A DNA stretch of 64,000 bases from F23-D06 sp045132055 (GCA_045132055.1 JBGURP010000041.1:1-64000), one strand, 5' to 3'. Shown: positions 41,772-51,580, numbered from the stretch's first letter. Notes: a model not told the origin generated them from the sequence alone. Program-made: numbers and translations.

Positions 41772-42653
41772 ATGAGCAGTAAGAACGATAAACCATTGGG
41801 ACGGGGTCTGGGTGCCATCCTGGGCGGGGTGGACATGCCTCCCGCGAAGCCGCAGTCCCATCATACAGTTGGCAGCAACAGTTTCATCAAATTGGAGTCC
41901 ATCGAGGTAAATCCATATCAACCTCGTACCAAGTTTGACGAGGAGGCGCTGCAAGAGCTGGCACAGTCCATCAAGACCTATGGGCTGATACAGCCGGTGA
42001 CAGTACGTCCGGTGGAGAACGGCAAATACCAGCTGATCTCCGGCGAACGCCGTTTCCGTGCCGCCAAGCTGGCCGGGCTGACCGAAATACCCGCTTTTGT
42101 GCGCACTGCCGACGACGTGCAGACCGTACAAATGGCGCTGGTGGAGAACATTCAGCGCACGGACTTGAACGCCATCGAAATCGCGCTCAGCTACCAGATG
42201 CTGCTAGATGAGTGTCATCTGACACAAACCGAGATTGCCGAGAAGGTGGGCAAGACCCTCAGCACGGTTTCCAACTACCTGCGTCTGCTCAAGTTGTCCA
42301 CGGACGCGCAGATTGCCGTTCGCGACAACCAGATTTCCATGGCACACGCCCGTGCGTTGGTGCCCGTGGAGGATGAACAGCTCCAACGCAAGCTCGTCAA
42401 CCAGATTGTGAACGAAGCGCTGTCGGTACGCCAGACAGAAGCTTTGGTGAAGAAGATGCTGGCCGATAGCGGAGCGCCGAAGACGAAGGTGAAGATTACC
42501 CTCTCCGACGAAGTGCGCAACTTCCAGTCGGAACTTTCCAAGAAACTGAAGACCAAAGTCAATATCAAAAAAGACATCTCCGGCAAAGGCTCCGTGACCA
42601 TCCCGTTTGCATCGGATGCGGAGCTGAAAAGGATCATATCTCTCTTGCAATAA
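41772..42653 (+). CDS. parB: Chromosome partition protein ParB (Spo0J)
   Basis: 293 residues. Start LGRGLGAILGG; ParB/Srx CTPase domain with VNPYQPRTKF and the GERRFRAAKLAGL box; KorB-type HTH (LTQTEIAEKVGKTLSTVSNYLRLLKL); C-terminal dimerisation region with basic KKLKTKVNIKKDISGKG. ParB binds CTP and slides from parS sites. I found no parS palindrome in the window by eye. Confidence 0.96.
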   Translation: MSSKNDKPLGRGLGAILGGVDMPPAKPQSHHTVGSNSFIKLESIEVNPYQPRTKFDEEALQELAQSIKTYGLIQPVTVRPVENGKYQLISGERRFRAAKLAGLTEIPAFVRTADDVQTVQMALVENIQRTDLNAIEIALSYQMLLDECHLTQTEIAEKVGKTLSTVSNYLRLLKLSTDAQIAVRDNQISMAHARALVPVEDEQLQRKLVNQIVNEALSVRQTEALVKKMLADSGAPKTKVKITLSDEVRNFQSELSKKLKTKVNIKKDISGKGSVTIPFASDAELKRIISLLQ

Positions 42654-42696
42654 ATTGAAAAAGCCATACGTTAGCTATATGTTTTGAGCAAGAAAT

Positions 42697-43278
42697 ATGA
42701 ACGGTCGGACAATCTTTTTCCTGTTGATGATCCTTATCCTGTTCGGGCATGTTTGCAGTGCCCAACAGGATTCTGTCGTTTTGAAGGCGCAGGACAAAGT
42801 CGTGAAGAAAGACACGGTGAAGGCTAAACATAGTCCTACTACGGCAATACTGCTTTCCATCATCCCTGGAGGCGGCCAGATCTACAACAAGAAGTACTGG
42901 AAACTGCCCATCGTCTATGGCTGCTTGGGCACCTCGGGCTATTTCATCTATCGCTATGCCAGCGAGATGGTGATGTACCGCAATGAATATATCAACCGCC
43001 GTGACGGAAATGATGAGTTGCTGATACCCAGTTTGGCCAATAAGAATGATGAGAATATCTTGCAACTTAAAAATACAAGTCAGCGCAACATGGAGATTGC
43101 CATCGGCGTGACGGCCATCTTGTATGCGTTGAATTTGATAGATGCCATGGTGGATGCCCATTTCTATGATTTTGACATCTCCGATGACTTGTCGCTTCGA
43201 ATAGCGCCGGAAGTGATATATCCCAGCATGGCGCACAACAGGCCGTTATATGGCATTACATTGAACTTTAAATGGTGA
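42697..43278 (+). CDS. DUF5683 membrane-associated protein
   Basis: 193 residues with a signal peptide (1-23), a charged stretch, and the DUF5683 core (about 45-150: SPTTAILLSIIPGGGQIYNKKYWKLPIVYG, NMEIAIGVTAILYALNLIDAMVDAHFYDFDI), two or three hydrophobic helices, plus a beta-like tail. Function unknown. It keeps the conserved Bacteroidales place between parB and dapB. Confidence 0.88.
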   Translation: MNGRTIFFLLMILILFGHVCSAQQDSVVLKAQDKVVKKDTVKAKHSPTTAILLSIIPGGGQIYNKKYWKLPIVYGCLGTSGYFIYRYASEMVMYRNEYINRRDGNDELLIPSLANKNDENILQLKNTSQRNMEIAIGVTAILYALNLIDAMVDAHFYDFDISDDLSLRIAPEVIYPSMAHNRPLYGITLNFKW

Positions 43279-43283
43279 CCACG

Positions 43284-44021
43284 ATGAAATTTGCAATATT
43301 AGGATACGGTAAGATGGGACATCAGGTGGAGGAGATTCTGCTCCGCGAAGGGCACGAGATTGTCGCCATCATCGACAATGAGGAGGATTGGACGCAGAAG
43401 ATGGCGGATTTTGAGGCCGCCGATGTGGCCATTGATTTCTCCATGCCTTCCGTAGCGGTGCAAAACATGTTCAACGCTTTTGAGCATCATGTGCCCATCG
43501 TCGTGGGTACAACTGGCTGGTTGGACCGCTTTGAAGAGGTGCGTCGCGTGTGCGAGGAACATGGCGGCTCGCTGGTATATGGTTCCAATTTCAGCATTGG
43601 CGCCAACCTGTTTATGCAGCTCAACAAAGAGCTGGCCCAGATGATGGAAACGCAATCCCAGTACAGTGCTTCCTTGGAAGAAACGCACCATACGGCCAAG
43701 AAGGACGCGCCCAGCGGCACGGCTATCCGTTTGGCCGAGGATTTGTTGCAGATTGTGAGCCGATTGAGCAGCTGGCAACTTACAGATGGCTCAGCACCGG
43801 CTGATGATGTGCTGCCGGTCAAAGCCAACCGTGTGGGCAATGTGCCGGGCACGCACACCATCCAGTGGCATTCCGAGGAGGACGACATTACCATCACGCA
43901 TACCGCCCACAGTCGCAAAGGCTTCGCCCTTGGCGCGGTCAAGGCAGCCCTCTGGCTCACCCGACATTCGGGCATATATGATTTTCAACGCATTGCGTTG
44001 GAATTGAAAATTGAAAATTGA
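43284..44021 (+). CDS. dapB: 4-hydroxy-tetrahydrodipicolinate reductase
   Basis: 245 residues from ATG 43284; an ATG at 43272 is in frame and would overlap DUF5683 by 7 nt, but the family begins at MKFAILGYGKMGH. NAD(P)-binding GYGKMG, VVGTTGW, EETHHTAKKDAPSGTA with the catalytic His-His-x3-Lys, and HTAHSRKGFALGAVKAA. It makes tetrahydrodipicolinate for lysine and meso-diaminopimelate of peptidoglycan. The last six codons and stop are AATTGAAAATT repeats, so the C-terminus LKIEN may be a repeat-derived tail. Confidence 0.94.
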   Translation: MKFAILGYGKMGHQVEEILLREGHEIVAIIDNEEDWTQKMADFEAADVAIDFSMPSVAVQNMFNAFEHHVPIVVGTTGWLDRFEEVRRVCEEHGGSLVYGSNFSIGANLFMQLNKELAQMMETQSQYSASLEETHHTAKKDAPSGTAIRLAEDLLQIVSRLSSWQLTDGSAPADDVLPVKANRVGNVPGTHTIQWHSEEDDITITHTAHSRKGFALGAVKAALWLTRHSGIYDFQRIALELKIEN

Positions 44022-44022
44022 G
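44002..44022. repeat. AATTGAAAATTG run at the dapB 3' end
   Basis: Tandem AATTGAAA words that encode the last dapB residues and supply its TGA stop. The same word occurs at 62547 and 63469. Confidence 0.7.
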
Positions 44023-44069
44023 ATTTTACGTTTCATTAATAGAATGCACAACTTAAAACACAATTAATT

Positions 44070-45011
44070 ATGAAAAAACTTGTACTTTCTGTCTTAATGA
44101 TTACGGCTGCAACGATGTTCGCTACAGCCCAAACGGTTATCTTCAGTGATAACTTCGATTCCTACACCCCTGGCAGTCACCTTGCCGAATCAAATCCTGC
44201 CTGGACCACTTGGTCTGGTGTCGTAGGCGGTGATTTGGACGGTGTAATATCCGATGAACATTACACTTCTCCTTCGAATTCATTGTATATTTCCGAAAGT
44301 AACGACCAAATTTTCCGTTTTGATTCGCTTAGTACCGGAAGTTATCTGATTTCATTTCAATATTTCATCCCTTCATCCGGAAATGGAGCTTATTTTAATG
44401 TAGAACATATTTTCGGAGGATCTTGGGCAATGGCCTGTTACTTTTACAACGATGGGAATGCTTATCTTAAAGTAGGTGGTGAAAGTATTCCTTTTGTTTA
44501 CCCTTCCGATCACTGGTTTCCCATTGAGTTGAAGATAGATTTGGATAACGACGAAGCTTCGCTGAAGGTTAATTATCAGAGTGTTCATTCTTGGCCGTAT
44601 CACTATAGGGAAACAGATACCATATCCAGCTTCTGGTCTATTTATTTGCATGTCTTCAACTTCTTTTCATCGTCAGCGACTCCTAATCCGGCAGGTTCCC
44701 AGTATTCTAATCTGCCTGGCTCCTATTACGTAGATGATTTTGTGGTGACGGATATTACCGGTGTTTCCGTCAACGAACACAACCCGATTGAAGTGTCTGT
44801 TTATCCGAACCCCGCTTCCGACTTCATTCAGATCAATGCTGAAAACATTGAACATGTTGAGATCTATAACATTATGGGACAAAAGATATTCAATCAAGTT
44901 TATGGAGACAACAAAGTTGTAATTCCTACCTCAAACATCTCTTCTGGTACATACGTAGTAAAAGTTACTACAGCACAAGGTATCAGCACCCAAAAAGTTG
45001 TTATTCAATAA
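44070..45011 (+). CDS. T9SS-sorted secreted protein with jelly-roll domain, inserted between dapB and lepB
   Basis: 313 residues. Signal peptide (1-20), a jelly-roll or concanavalin-like domain (22-230: DNFDSYTPGSHLAESNPAWTTWSG, SLYISES, LISFQYFIP, YYVDDFVVTDI) and a T9SS type A domain (VYPNPASDFIQI... GTYVVKVTTAQG). It is exported and then displayed on the outer surface; the binding target is unknown. It is AT-richer than its neighbours, and it splits the dapB-lepB pair that is adjacent in related genomes, so recent insertion is likely. Confidence 0.85.
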   Translation: MKKLVLSVLMITAATMFATAQTVIFSDNFDSYTPGSHLAESNPAWTTWSGVVGGDLDGVISDEHYTSPSNSLYISESNDQIFRFDSLSTGSYLISFQYFIPSSGNGAYFNVEHIFGGSWAMACYFYNDGNAYLKVGGESIPFVYPSDHWFPIELKIDLDNDEASLKVNYQSVHSWPYHYRETDTISSFWSIYLHVFNFFSSSATPNPAGSQYSNLPGSYYVDDFVVTDITGVSVNEHNPIEVSVYPNPASDFIQINAENIEHVEIYNIMGQKIFNQVYGDNKVVIPTSNISSGTYVVKVTTAQGISTQKVVIQ

Positions 45012-45046
45012 TTCACCTCATTCACCTCATTCACCTCATTCACCCC
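45011..45046. repeat. 9-nt tandem repeat ATTCACCTC, four copies
   Basis: Three identical copies plus ATTCACCCC, directly after the stop of the inserted T9SS gene and before lepB. It may be a scar of the insertion or a slippage product. Confidence 0.9.
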
Positions 45047-45063
45047 TTTAATCTCTTTCACCT

Positions 45064-46704
45064 ATGACAATTTCCATCACCGCCCTCATCGTAATAACGA
45101 TCATCGTCTTCATCGGCTGGCAAATCGGCTTGTGTGGCATTTTCAAAAAGGCGGGCTTGGCCCCGTGGAAATCCCTCATCCCATTCTACAATATTTGGCT
45201 ATGGGTCCGAGAGGTCATTGAACGCCCGTGGTGGTGGTTTCTGCTCTTCCTGATTCCGTATCTGGGCATCTTCATGTTCTACTACATGGTTTGGGAAACA
45301 TTGCACCAGTTCAAGAAATACGGCTATGTGACCTTGATTCTGGGCACGTTTTTCTTCATGTTCTACATGCCTTATCTGGGATTTGCCAAAAGAGAAGTCT
45401 ATGTGAAACGTGCGGATTTGCCCAAAATCAAGAAGACCAGCGCGCAGTCGTGGGTGGATGCCCTGATTTTCGCAGCTGCCGCTGCATACGTCATCCGCAC
45501 CTGCTGGTTTGAGCTGTACAAAATCCCGACCTCTTCCATGGAGAGCTCGTTAATGGTGGGCGATTTTCTGTCTGTCAGCAAGCTCACGTATGGTGTGCGC
45601 GTGCCCAATACGCCTGTGGCCGTGCCATTCGTGCATAACAAGATGCCGCTGACCCAAAGCATGAAGTCCTACTTGGAAATCATCAAATTGCCGTACATCC
45701 GCATCGCAGCCCTGAAACCTGTGAGAAACAACGATGTGGTGGTCTTCAACTATCCCGATGGTGATACGGTTGCATTGGAGCGTCAGGCGGAGAGCTACTA
45801 TGCCATCGTGCGCGAGTACGAGGCTATGTTCAACCCCAATGCGCTGCCCGAGGAGAAGGAGAACAACTACTATCGCTATAGCCCTGAGACCATTGCCATG
45901 CTGCAACAGAAGTATTCCGGACCCTATTATCCCGGCAAGGGCAGAGAGGTGGTCCGCAAGGAGTACAAGGTTGTTGACCGCCCCGTGGACAAGCGCGAAA
46001 ACTATGTGAAACGTTGTATCGCGGTGGCCGGCGACGAGTTGCAGATCAAGAACAGACAAGTCTATATCAACGGCAAAGCGGTGGAGAATCCGGCTCGTCT
46101 GCAATATGCTTACTACGTGGTGAATCCGTCAGGCGTGCAACTTTCGTTGAAGAAACGCAAGGAGTTGAATATCAATGAAGAAGATGCCCAGAAAGTGGAT
46201 GCTTACGCATACGTGCTCCGCTTGAATTCCGATCAGAAGTCCAGATTAGAGAAGATGGGCTTCAATGTCGAGATTATGGAAGACAAAGCCGGCGTATATG
46301 ATCCTTCTATTTTCCCGCATTCTCCCAGCTATAAATGGAACAAGGACAACTTCGGTCCGCTCGTGATTCCGGCCAAGGGAATGACCGTGCAGATTGACAC
46401 GCACAACATTGTGCTCTACGACAAGATTATCCATCAGTATGAAGGCAACGATCTGGCTGTGAAAGATGGCAAAATCTACATCAACGGCAAAGTCGCTACC
46501 GAATACACGTTCAAGATGGACTATTACTTCATGATGGGCGACAATCGTCACAATTCGGCCGACTCCCGATTCTGGGGCTTTGTGCCGGAAGATCATGTGG
46601 TGGGTAAGGCTTCCCTGGTCTGGTTGTCCGTTGACAAGTTCAAGGATTTCAGCGACAAGGGCAAGATCCGCTGGAACAGGATGTTCAAGAAAATTAAGAT
46701 GTAA
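45064..46704 (+). CDS. lepB: Signal peptidase I with N-terminal DUF5684 membrane domain
   Basis: 546 residues, larger than enterobacterial LepB (about 320). Residues 1-108 are a DUF5684-type four-helix domain (FKKAGLAPWKSLIPFYNIW). The peptidase follows: anchor helix, KIPTSSMESSL with nucleophile Ser158, YVKRCIAVAGDEL with general-base Lys316, and MGDNRHNSADSRFWGFVPED near the C-terminus. A stretch of about 140 residues separates the Ser and Lys boxes. It removes signal peptides on the periplasmic side of the inner membrane. The insert is common in Bacteroidetes signal peptidases. Confidence 0.93.
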   Translation: MTISITALIVITIIVFIGWQIGLCGIFKKAGLAPWKSLIPFYNIWLWVREVIERPWWWFLLFLIPYLGIFMFYYMVWETLHQFKKYGYVTLILGTFFFMFYMPYLGFAKREVYVKRADLPKIKKTSAQSWVDALIFAAAAAYVIRTCWFELYKIPTSSMESSLMVGDFLSVSKLTYGVRVPNTPVAVPFVHNKMPLTQSMKSYLEIIKLPYIRIAALKPVRNNDVVVFNYPDGDTVALERQAESYYAIVREYEAMFNPNALPEEKENNYYRYSPETIAMLQQKYSGPYYPGKGREVVRKEYKVVDRPVDKRENYVKRCIAVAGDELQIKNRQVYINGKAVENPARLQYAYYVVNPSGVQLSLKKRKELNINEEDAQKVDAYAYVLRLNSDQKSRLEKMGFNVEIMEDKAGVYDPSIFPHSPSYKWNKDNFGPLVIPAKGMTVQIDTHNIVLYDKIIHQYEGNDLAVKDGKIYINGKVATEYTFKMDYYFMMGDNRHNSADSRFWGFVPEDHVVGKASLVWLSVDKFKDFSDKGKIRWNRMFKKIKM

Positions 46705-46734
46705 AGTCTTACTGCAACTATTTAACTGCAAGAT

Positions 46735-48372
46735 ATGAAGAAGAGATTTTTTGTTTTCGTTACGGGGTTGATGTTGATGATGTCCCCGTTGATGGCGCAA
46801 AATGATTTTGAGATTGCCAAGAATGTGGACATTTTCGTTTCGATTTTAAAGGAATTGAACGAGAAATATGCGGACGAGATTTCGCCGGGGCAGCTGACCA
46901 AGACGGCTATCGATGCCATGCTGGAGAGTCTGGATCCCTATACGGTTTTCTATCCTGAATCCGAAATTGAGGATTATCGGATGATGACCACCGGCCAATA
47001 TGGCGGGGTGGGGGCGCTCATCATGCAACGCGGTTCCGATGTGGTGATTTCAGAGCCTTACGAGAACTCGCCTTCCGCCAAGGCAGGTGTGCGCGCGGGT
47101 GATATCATCCGCAAGGTGAACGGCCAAACCATTGAGGGTAAAAACTCTTCCGACGTGAGCACTGCCATGAAAGGTCAGCCGGGTTCCACACTCGTGTTGG
47201 AGGTGTTCCGTCCTTCGGAGAACAAGAACATGACCTTCAATATTGTCCGTGAGGAGATCAAATTGCCCAACATCCCGTACTCCGGCATGTTGGATGCCCA
47301 AGTGGGCTATATCAAACTCGACCAGTTTACCGACAAAGCCGGCTCTGAGGTGCGTGAGGCGTTTCTCAAGCTCAAGGAAGAGGGCATGAAATACCTGATT
47401 CTGGACCTGCGCAATAATGGTGGTGGTCTGTTGAGCGAGGCCGTCAACATCGTCAATATCTTCGTCGATAAAGGAGTGACTATCGTGGAGACCAAGGGCA
47501 AGATTCCCGAGCAACAGCATGTGTTCAAAACCCCGACGGGCGCGACCGACAAGAATATTCCGGTTGTGGTGCTCGTCAACGAGCATAGTGCCTCTGCTTC
47601 CGAGATTGTCTCCGGTGCCATTCAGGACCTTGACCGTGGCGTGATTGTTGGAAAGAAGTCGTTTGGCAAGGGGCTCGTGCAGAATGTGCTGCCCTTGGAT
47701 TACAACACCAGCCTCAAGATCACGGTTTCGAAGTATTACATTCCATCGGGCCGTTGTGTGCAGAACATCGACTATTTCAATCACGACACCACCAAAGCCT
47801 ATAAGATTCCGGATTCGTTGGCCGTGGCGTTCAAGACCAAGAACGGCAGAACGGTCTATGACAAGGGTGGGGTGGAGCCCGACGTGCTGACCGAAGACAG
47901 TCTGCTGAGCAATATCCTCTTTACGCTGGTATCCAAGAACCTGATATTCGATTTTGCAAACGATTACCGTGCTAAGCACGAGAGTATTCCGCCCGCGGAC
48001 CAGTTCAAAATTGATGACCAGCTGTATGCCGAATTTGTTGAGTTCCTGAAAGACAAGGACATCTCTTACAAGTCGGAAACAGAAGAGGTGTTGGAGAAAA
48101 TGAAGAAAAAAGCGGAGGAAGAAAAGGTGTTTGCATCCATCGAGCCCTATTATACTCAGTTGATGAACAAGTTGCAGGAGGAAAAGAAAAACGATTTGCA
48201 GAAATTCAAAGCAGAAATCTGCAACTATCTTTCTTCAGAAATTGTGGTACGTTATTACTACCAGAAGGGCAGAATCATGAATCTGCTGAGCGAAGATCCC
48301 GACATTGCAACGGCTAAGTCTGTTTTGCTGGATTCCCAACGCTATAATTCCATTTTGTCACCGAAGAAATAA
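46735..48372 (+). CDS. ctpA: C-terminal processing peptidase (S41, PDZ)
   Basis: 545 residues. Signal peptide (1-22); helical N-terminal domain; PDZ domain (about 88-165, GVGALIMQRGSDVVI... AGVRAGDIIRKVNGQ); S41 protease core with the Ser of NEHSASASEI (281-290) and Lys312 in KSFGKGLVQ. It is a periplasmic protease that trims C-termini of cell-envelope proteins. It follows lepB by 30 nt, and its stop overlaps the next start by 1 nt. Confidence 0.94.
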   Translation: MKKRFFVFVTGLMLMMSPLMAQNDFEIAKNVDIFVSILKELNEKYADEISPGQLTKTAIDAMLESLDPYTVFYPESEIEDYRMMTTGQYGGVGALIMQRGSDVVISEPYENSPSAKAGVRAGDIIRKVNGQTIEGKNSSDVSTAMKGQPGSTLVLEVFRPSENKNMTFNIVREEIKLPNIPYSGMLDAQVGYIKLDQFTDKAGSEVREAFLKLKEEGMKYLILDLRNNGGGLLSEAVNIVNIFVDKGVTIVETKGKIPEQQHVFKTPTGATDKNIPVVVLVNEHSASASEIVSGAIQDLDRGVIVGKKSFGKGLVQNVLPLDYNTSLKITVSKYYIPSGRCVQNIDYFNHDTTKAYKIPDSLAVAFKTKNGRTVYDKGGVEPDVLTEDSLLSNILFTLVSKNLIFDFANDYRAKHESIPPADQFKIDDQLYAEFVEFLKDKDISYKSETEEVLEKMKKKAEEEKVFASIEPYYTQLMNKLQEEKKNDLQKFKAEICNYLSSEIVVRYYYQKGRIMNLLSEDPDIATAKSVLLDSQRYNSILSPKK

Positions 48373-49916
48373 TGAAACTTTCGCGGGCGGACATACATCA
48401 CGGTTTCTACGTGTTGGCGACGGGCCTGCTCATGGCCTCTTTGCCATTGTCCCATTTTGCCATGGGGTTGATCACGTTCCTGCTGCTGCTCAATTGGGTG
48501 GCGGAGTGGAACTGGCGTGAGAAGTGGGAGCGACTGCGCCAAAATCCGCAAGGTTTGGTCTTCTCCGCACTTTTTGTCGTGATGTGTATTGGCCTGTTCA
48601 AGACCGACAGCTGGCCTAATGCCGGGCAGTACATGTTGGGAAATCTCTCGATACTCTTCGCCCCGATTATCATTATCAGTTCCAGGCCGTTTTCCCGTCG
48701 GGAGATGGGCTGGTTTGCCCACGCATTCATTGTGGCCACCACCATCGCGTGTTTGTGCTCCGTAGGCTATTGGCTCACGCACGAGGTTCGCGACATTCGG
48801 TCCATCTCGTTGTTCATCGACCACATCCGGTTCAGTCTCTGCGTGGTCTTTGCCCTAGTGCTCAGTGTCTGTATGCTGGCACGGAAGCCGTCCGCCGGAG
48901 CCACCGCGCGCGTGCTCTATGGCTTGAATGCGTTGCTGATGGTTTTCTATCTGTTTATCGCGCAGACGCTCACGGGCATCCTGCTGTTTGTCATCATCAC
49001 CATCGCATATCTGATTTATGTGCTGGTCCATACCGCCCCAGTCAAGGAAAAATGGTTTGTGTCGGCTGGCATATTGCTGGTGTTGGGTTCGGTGGCCATG
49101 TATGTCGTCGGCATCACCTACACTTACTATCATGACCGGGATAAAGCGATCACTGTCCGCACGACGGCCAAAGGCAATGAGTATTCGTTTGTGGATGACG
49201 GATTGGTGGAAAATGGCCACAGGGTCAACTATTACATCTGCCGTCCTGAACTGGAACAGGCCTGGACCATGCGCTCCGACAGCGTTCTGGATGAAATGGC
49301 CGAGGCCACGCTGATACGTTATCTCAACTCCAAAGGATTGCATAAGGATTTTGAGGCGGTGATGAGCTTGTCTCAAAAAGACATACACAATATCGAACAA
49401 CGGATTGCCAATGTGGATTATACCCGTCCGCTGGGCTTGCGCCGTGCCCTGTATCAGACTTTTTTCAGTCTTTCCAATTACAAACTCAACCATTCCATCA
49501 ATGGTTCTTCCTTGCTGGAACGCGTGGAGTTGTGGAAGGCATCCTGGGGTGCCATTTCGGATAATTGGCTGTTAGGTGTGGGCGTCGGCGACCAGAAAGC
49601 CGCCATTGATGATCAGTTGGAACAGATGGGCTCTCCGATTGCGAACAGACACAATCGTGGCTGTCACAATCAGATACTCACGTATTGGCTGATTGGCGGC
49701 GTGCTGTTGGCTGCTTTTTTGCTGTTTGTGCTGATTTATCCTTTCTTCGGAATGCGTAAGCGTGTGACCTTTATCTACGTTGCACTCAGTATCATAGTTT
49801 TCTGTTCCATGTTGGTAGAAGACACCATAGACACGCAGACGGGCAGAATGCTCTTCTCCATCGTGATGCCGATGTTGCTGTTCAATGAGGAAAGAAATGA
49901 GGCGGCGAACGCTTAG
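48372..49916 (+). CDS. O-antigen ligase-like membrane protein
   Basis: 514 residues with about ten membrane helices: 1-230 mostly hydrophobic, a large soluble loop at about 265-400, and two to three helices at the end. RGCHNQILTYWLIGG near residue 430 matches the His-containing motif of WaaL/Wzy-type ligases that transfer undecaprenyl-linked glycans to lipid A core or protein. The start overlaps the ctpA stop by 1 nt; the stop overlaps pyrD tail-to-tail by 4 nt. No other glycan gene is nearby. Confidence 0.78.
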   Translation: MKLSRADIHHGFYVLATGLLMASLPLSHFAMGLITFLLLLNWVAEWNWREKWERLRQNPQGLVFSALFVVMCIGLFKTDSWPNAGQYMLGNLSILFAPIIIISSRPFSRREMGWFAHAFIVATTIACLCSVGYWLTHEVRDIRSISLFIDHIRFSLCVVFALVLSVCMLARKPSAGATARVLYGLNALLMVFYLFIAQTLTGILLFVIITIAYLIYVLVHTAPVKEKWFVSAGILLVLGSVAMYVVGITYTYYHDRDKAITVRTTAKGNEYSFVDDGLVENGHRVNYYICRPELEQAWTMRSDSVLDEMAEATLIRYLNSKGLHKDFEAVMSLSQKDIHNIEQRIANVDYTRPLGLRRALYQTFFSLSNYKLNHSINGSSLLERVELWKASWGAISDNWLLGVGVGDQKAAIDDQLEQMGSPIANRHNRGCHNQILTYWLIGGVLLAAFLLFVLIYPFFGMRKRVTFIYVALSIIVFCSMLVEDTIDTQTGRMLFSIVMPMLLFNEERNEAANA

Positions 49917-50812
49917 ATGATGCCGATGATTTCGTTGATATCCTGAATGCCCTCCTGCATACAGAGTTTTTCCAGATTTTCCACCAATTCTTTGCCTGCG
50001 AGCGGGTTGTTGAAATTGACGGTGCCGATTTGCACGGCGGTGGCGCCGGCCATCATGAAGGCGAGGATGTCTTCGGCCGTATAGATGCCGCCGATGCCGA
50101 TGACGGGCACGTGTACTTGCTTGCATACAGAATGTACCATTCGGAGCGCGATGGGACGGATGGCGGCGCCGGAGAGACCTGCATAGACGTTGTTGAAGAT
50201 GGGCTTCCGCCGATGTATATCAATCGCCATGGCTTGGAAGGTGTTGACCAGTGACAGGGCATCTGCGCCGGATTCTTCGCACGCGAGGGCCATCTCCACG
50301 ATGTTCTCCGCATTGGGCGACAGTTTCACGATGAGTGGCTTGGTGCAGACTTTGCGCACGGCAGACACCACCTCGCGGGCCACTTCGGCCTTGATGCCGA
50401 AGGCCATGCCGCCGCTTTTCACGTTGGGGCAGGAAATGTTGAGCTCCAGCATGTCAATGTCGGCTTTTGAAAGCATAGTTGCGCCTGTGATGTAGTCGTC
50501 CATGCTGTGTCCGCCCATGTTGGCGATGAGCACGGTGTCGAACTTCCGCATATTGGCGATGCCGTCGCGGATGAACGCCTCGATGCCGGGGTTCTGGAGT
50601 CCCACGCTGTTCATCATGCCGGCGGGCGTCTCATACACGCGGACGCCCTCGTTGCCGTCTTTGGGGTGCAGGGTCAGTCCTTTGGAACTGATGCCGCCCA
50701 GACAGCTCACGTCGTACAGTTCGTTGTATTCCTCCCCGAATCCGAACGTTCCTGACGCCGCGATGATGGGGTTCTTGAAGGTTATGCCGTGGATGGTGGT
50801 GCTCAATGTCAT
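49913..50812 (-). CDS. pyrD: Dihydroorotate dehydrogenase B, catalytic subunit
   Basis: 299 residues, FMN TIM-barrel. Class 1B pattern: NPIIAASGTFGFGEEY, SCLGGISSKGLTLHPKDGN, NSVGLQNPG, ELNISCPNVKSGGMAFG with the active-site Cys region, IVKLSPNAENI, IGIGGIYTAEDI. It oxidises dihydroorotate to orotate and passes electrons to PyrK. Last gene of the pyr operon here. Confidence 0.95.
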   Translation of the reverse strand: MTLSTTIHGITFKNPIIAASGTFGFGEEYNELYDVSCLGGISSKGLTLHPKDGNEGVRVYETPAGMMNSVGLQNPGIEAFIRDGIANMRKFDTVLIANMGGHSMDDYITGATMLSKADIDMLELNISCPNVKSGGMAFGIKAEVAREVVSAVRKVCTKPLIVKLSPNAENIVEMALACEESGADALSLVNTFQAMAIDIHRRKPIFNNVYAGLSGAAIRPIALRMVHSVCKQVHVPVIGIGGIYTAEDILAFMMAGATAVQIGTVNFNNPLAGKELVENLEKLCMQEGIQDINEIIGII

Positions 50813-50836
50813 ATCGCGCTGTGAAAAATTTTGAGG

Positions 50837-51571
50837 TTAGAAAATGATTTTGGATGGGAATACCGGCCCGTCTTTGCAGACGCGCTTCATGCCTTCGGTG
50901 GTGCGGATGCTGCAGCCCAAGCAGGCACCGATGCCACAGGCCATGCGGTGTTCCATCGAGCACCAGCATGCGGTCTGCTTCTCTGCACACATAGCCGCCA
51001 CTTTGCGCATCATCACTTCCGGGCCGCAGGTGAACACAGCATCGTACTGCTCCGGTTTCAGCAGGTCGGTGATGAAGCCTTTGTATCCTTCCGAACCGGT
51101 TTCCGTGGAAATGAAGATGCTCTGGCAGTGGGGCTCGAAATCTTCCACGGCGAACAATTGGTCGCGAAAACCGATGTAGGCATCTACCTGCACGCCATGT
51201 TGGGTCAGTTCCTTGGCGGTTTGGCACAAGGGCGGAATGCCGAGCCCGCCGCCCACGAGGGCCACTTTGCCGTGCATCTCGCCAATCGGATAGCCAGTGC
51301 CCAACGCGCCCAGCAGACTGATGGTGTCGCCGGCTTTCAGCTCCGCCAACTTGCGCGTGCCTTCGCCCACCACACGGTACATGAAACTCAATATATCTTC
51401 ATCGGCCTTGAAAATGCTGATGGGGCGCATCAAAGTCAACTCCCGGTCCCAGCACTTGAGCATGAAAAACTGACCGGCCGCTGCCGAAGCGCCCTTGCGC
51501 TCCACGGTCATGACAAAGATATCCTCTGTGAGCTGGAACTGAGCTAATACGATACTGTCGAAGTATTCCAT
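50837..51571 (-). CDS. pyrK: Dihydroorotate dehydrogenase B, electron transfer subunit
   Basis: 244 residues. FAD-binding RPISIFK and GEGTRKLAELKAGDTI, NAD-binding GGLGIPPLCQTAKEL, and the C-terminal 2Fe-2S cluster cysteines in CSMEHRMACGIGACLGC plus RVCKDGPVF. It passes electrons from PyrD to NAD. It sits 24 nt upstream of pyrD, after the GATTAGA array. Confidence 0.95.
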   Translation of the reverse strand: MEYFDSIVLAQFQLTEDIFVMTVERKGASAAAGQFFMLKCWDRELTLMRPISIFKADEDILSFMYRVVGEGTRKLAELKAGDTISLLGALGTGYPIGEMHGKVALVGGGLGIPPLCQTAKELTQHGVQVDAYIGFRDQLFAVEDFEPHCQSIFISTETGSEGYKGFITDLLKPEQYDAVFTCGPEVMMRKVAAMCAEKQTACWCSMEHRMACGIGACLGCSIRTTEGMKRVCKDGPVFPSKIIF

Positions 51572-51580
51572 ATGATAAAA

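Noticed and set aside
40986..42653. parS site next to parAB
   Set aside because: I scanned for a TGTTnCACGTGnAACA-like palindrome in the flanking regions and saw none; a computer search would be needed to exclude degenerate copies.
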